Source of the DNA: Prevotella melaninogenica
Lineage (GTDB): Bacteria; Bacteroidota; Bacteroidia; Bacteroidales; Bacteroidaceae
DNA length: 64,000 nucleotides
Assembly (NCBI RefSeq): GCF_018128065.1
Contig: NZ_CP072359.1
Span: 1,240,001-1,304,000, forward strand
Direction of reading: 5' to 3'
Part shown: positions 63,678 to 64,000 of the stretch, piece after piece
Numbering within the stretch: position 1 is the stretch's first letter
Layout of the letters: the number at the start of each line of letters is the position of its first letter
Notes under the pieces: generated by a model
The model's database searches: none
What the model saw: only the letters and a program-made list of their open reading frames with translations
Told to the model about the DNA's origin: nothing
Position numbers and translations under genes: made by a program

Positions 63678-64000
63678 ATGAAAGCATTTGTATTCCCTGG
63701 ACAGGGATCTCAGTTTGTTGGTATGGGTAAGGATCTCTATGACAATAACCCATTAGCAAAAGAACTTTTCGATAAGGCTGACGAGATTCTTGGCTTCAAG
63801 ATAACCGAGATTATGTTTGCTGGTACTGACGAGCAGCTGAAAGAAACTAAGGTAACTCAGCCTGCCGTATTCCTTCATAGCGTTATTTCAGCTCTTTGCT
63901 TAGGCGATGAGTTCAAGCCAGATATGGTTGCAGGTCACTCTTTGGGTGAATTCTCTGCACTTGTTGCTGCTGGTGCATTGAGTTTTGAAGATGGTCTGAA
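63678..64000 (+). CDS. fabD: malonyl-CoA:ACP transacylase, N-terminal part (runs off the window)
   Basis: Loads malonyl groups onto acyl carrier protein for fatty-acid synthesis. The visible 107 codons start [22 protein letters not shown], with the oxyanion Gln in PGQGSQ, and contain the catalytic Ser in [18 protein letters not shown]. The remaining two thirds lie beyond base 64000. It has its own promoter. Confidence 0.95.
   Translation, partial: MKAFVFPGQGSQFVGMGKDLYDNNPLAKELFDKADEILGFKITEIMFAGTDEQLKETKVTQPAVFLHSVISALCLGDEFKPDMVAGHSLGEFSALVAAGALSFEDGL

Overview
The window reads as chromosome of an oral-type Prevotella or close Bacteroidales relative. The evidence is the recurring Bacteroidetes promoter (-33 TTTG or TTG, 19-20 bp, -7 TAnnTTTG), almost no Shine-Dalgarno sites, AT-rich intergenic DNA, and family content typical of the group: CydAB preceded by a DUF4492 protein, an HU-like histone-fold protein with a tail, a fimbrillin-like lipoprotein, split GcvPA/GcvPB, M49 peptidase with HECLGH, and a DUF5686 outer-membrane protein. 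No other source was available, so the genus is inference.

Layout. 0-5 kb: a TolC/HlyD efflux operon on the minus strand runs out of the window, diverging from DUF4492-cydA-cydB (cytochrome bd oxidase). 5.1-7 kb: a group II intron relic, an intergenic repeat and tRNA-Arg(TCT). 7-12 kb: topB diverging from lutABC (lactate oxidation). 12-16 kb: enolase, a 440-bp element with terminal inverted repeats, and an acyl-CoA ligase. 16-24 kb: an FMN-binding/4Fe-4S membrane protein, then the complete glycine cleavage operon gcvT-gcvH-gcvPA-gcvPB-lpd, in which gcvT carries a frameshift. 23.6-27.6 kb: an accessory region with a long structured leader holding a (CA)n tract and a terminator-like hairpin, a small peptide gene, a fimbrillin-like lipoprotein with a lectin-like C-terminus, an HU-like gene and a free-standing structured RNA.

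27.7-41 kb: ribE, a LytS/LytTR two-component pair, trmB, a Cof-type phosphatase, a CDF transporter, a symporter fragment, a 187-bp inverted-repeat element, hcp, an AraC-type regulator with dipeptidyl peptidase III, and malic enzyme. 41-50 kb: TetR, an SGNH hydrolase plus MBOAT O-acylation pair, pncB, a MATE pump, a small outer-membrane barrel and ldhA. 50.5-54 kb: a second copy of the 440-bp element, two EamA transporters and an SDR oxidoreductase. 54.8-63 kb: an apparent inositol-phospholipid operon (nucleotidyltransferase/ATP-grasp fusion, CDP-alcohol phosphatidyltransferase, HAD protein, inositol-phosphate synthase), then a DUF5686 protein and crcB. The window ends inside fabD.

The most interesting signals are not standard genes. 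They are a five-copy family of intergenic repeats built from about 23-nt units, two families of non-coding inverted-repeat elements, a leader whose reading frame depends on CA-repeat number, a GC-rich lectin-like 3' end that resembles a diversity-generating retroelement target, and two promoters placed so close to ATG that the mRNAs should be leaderless.
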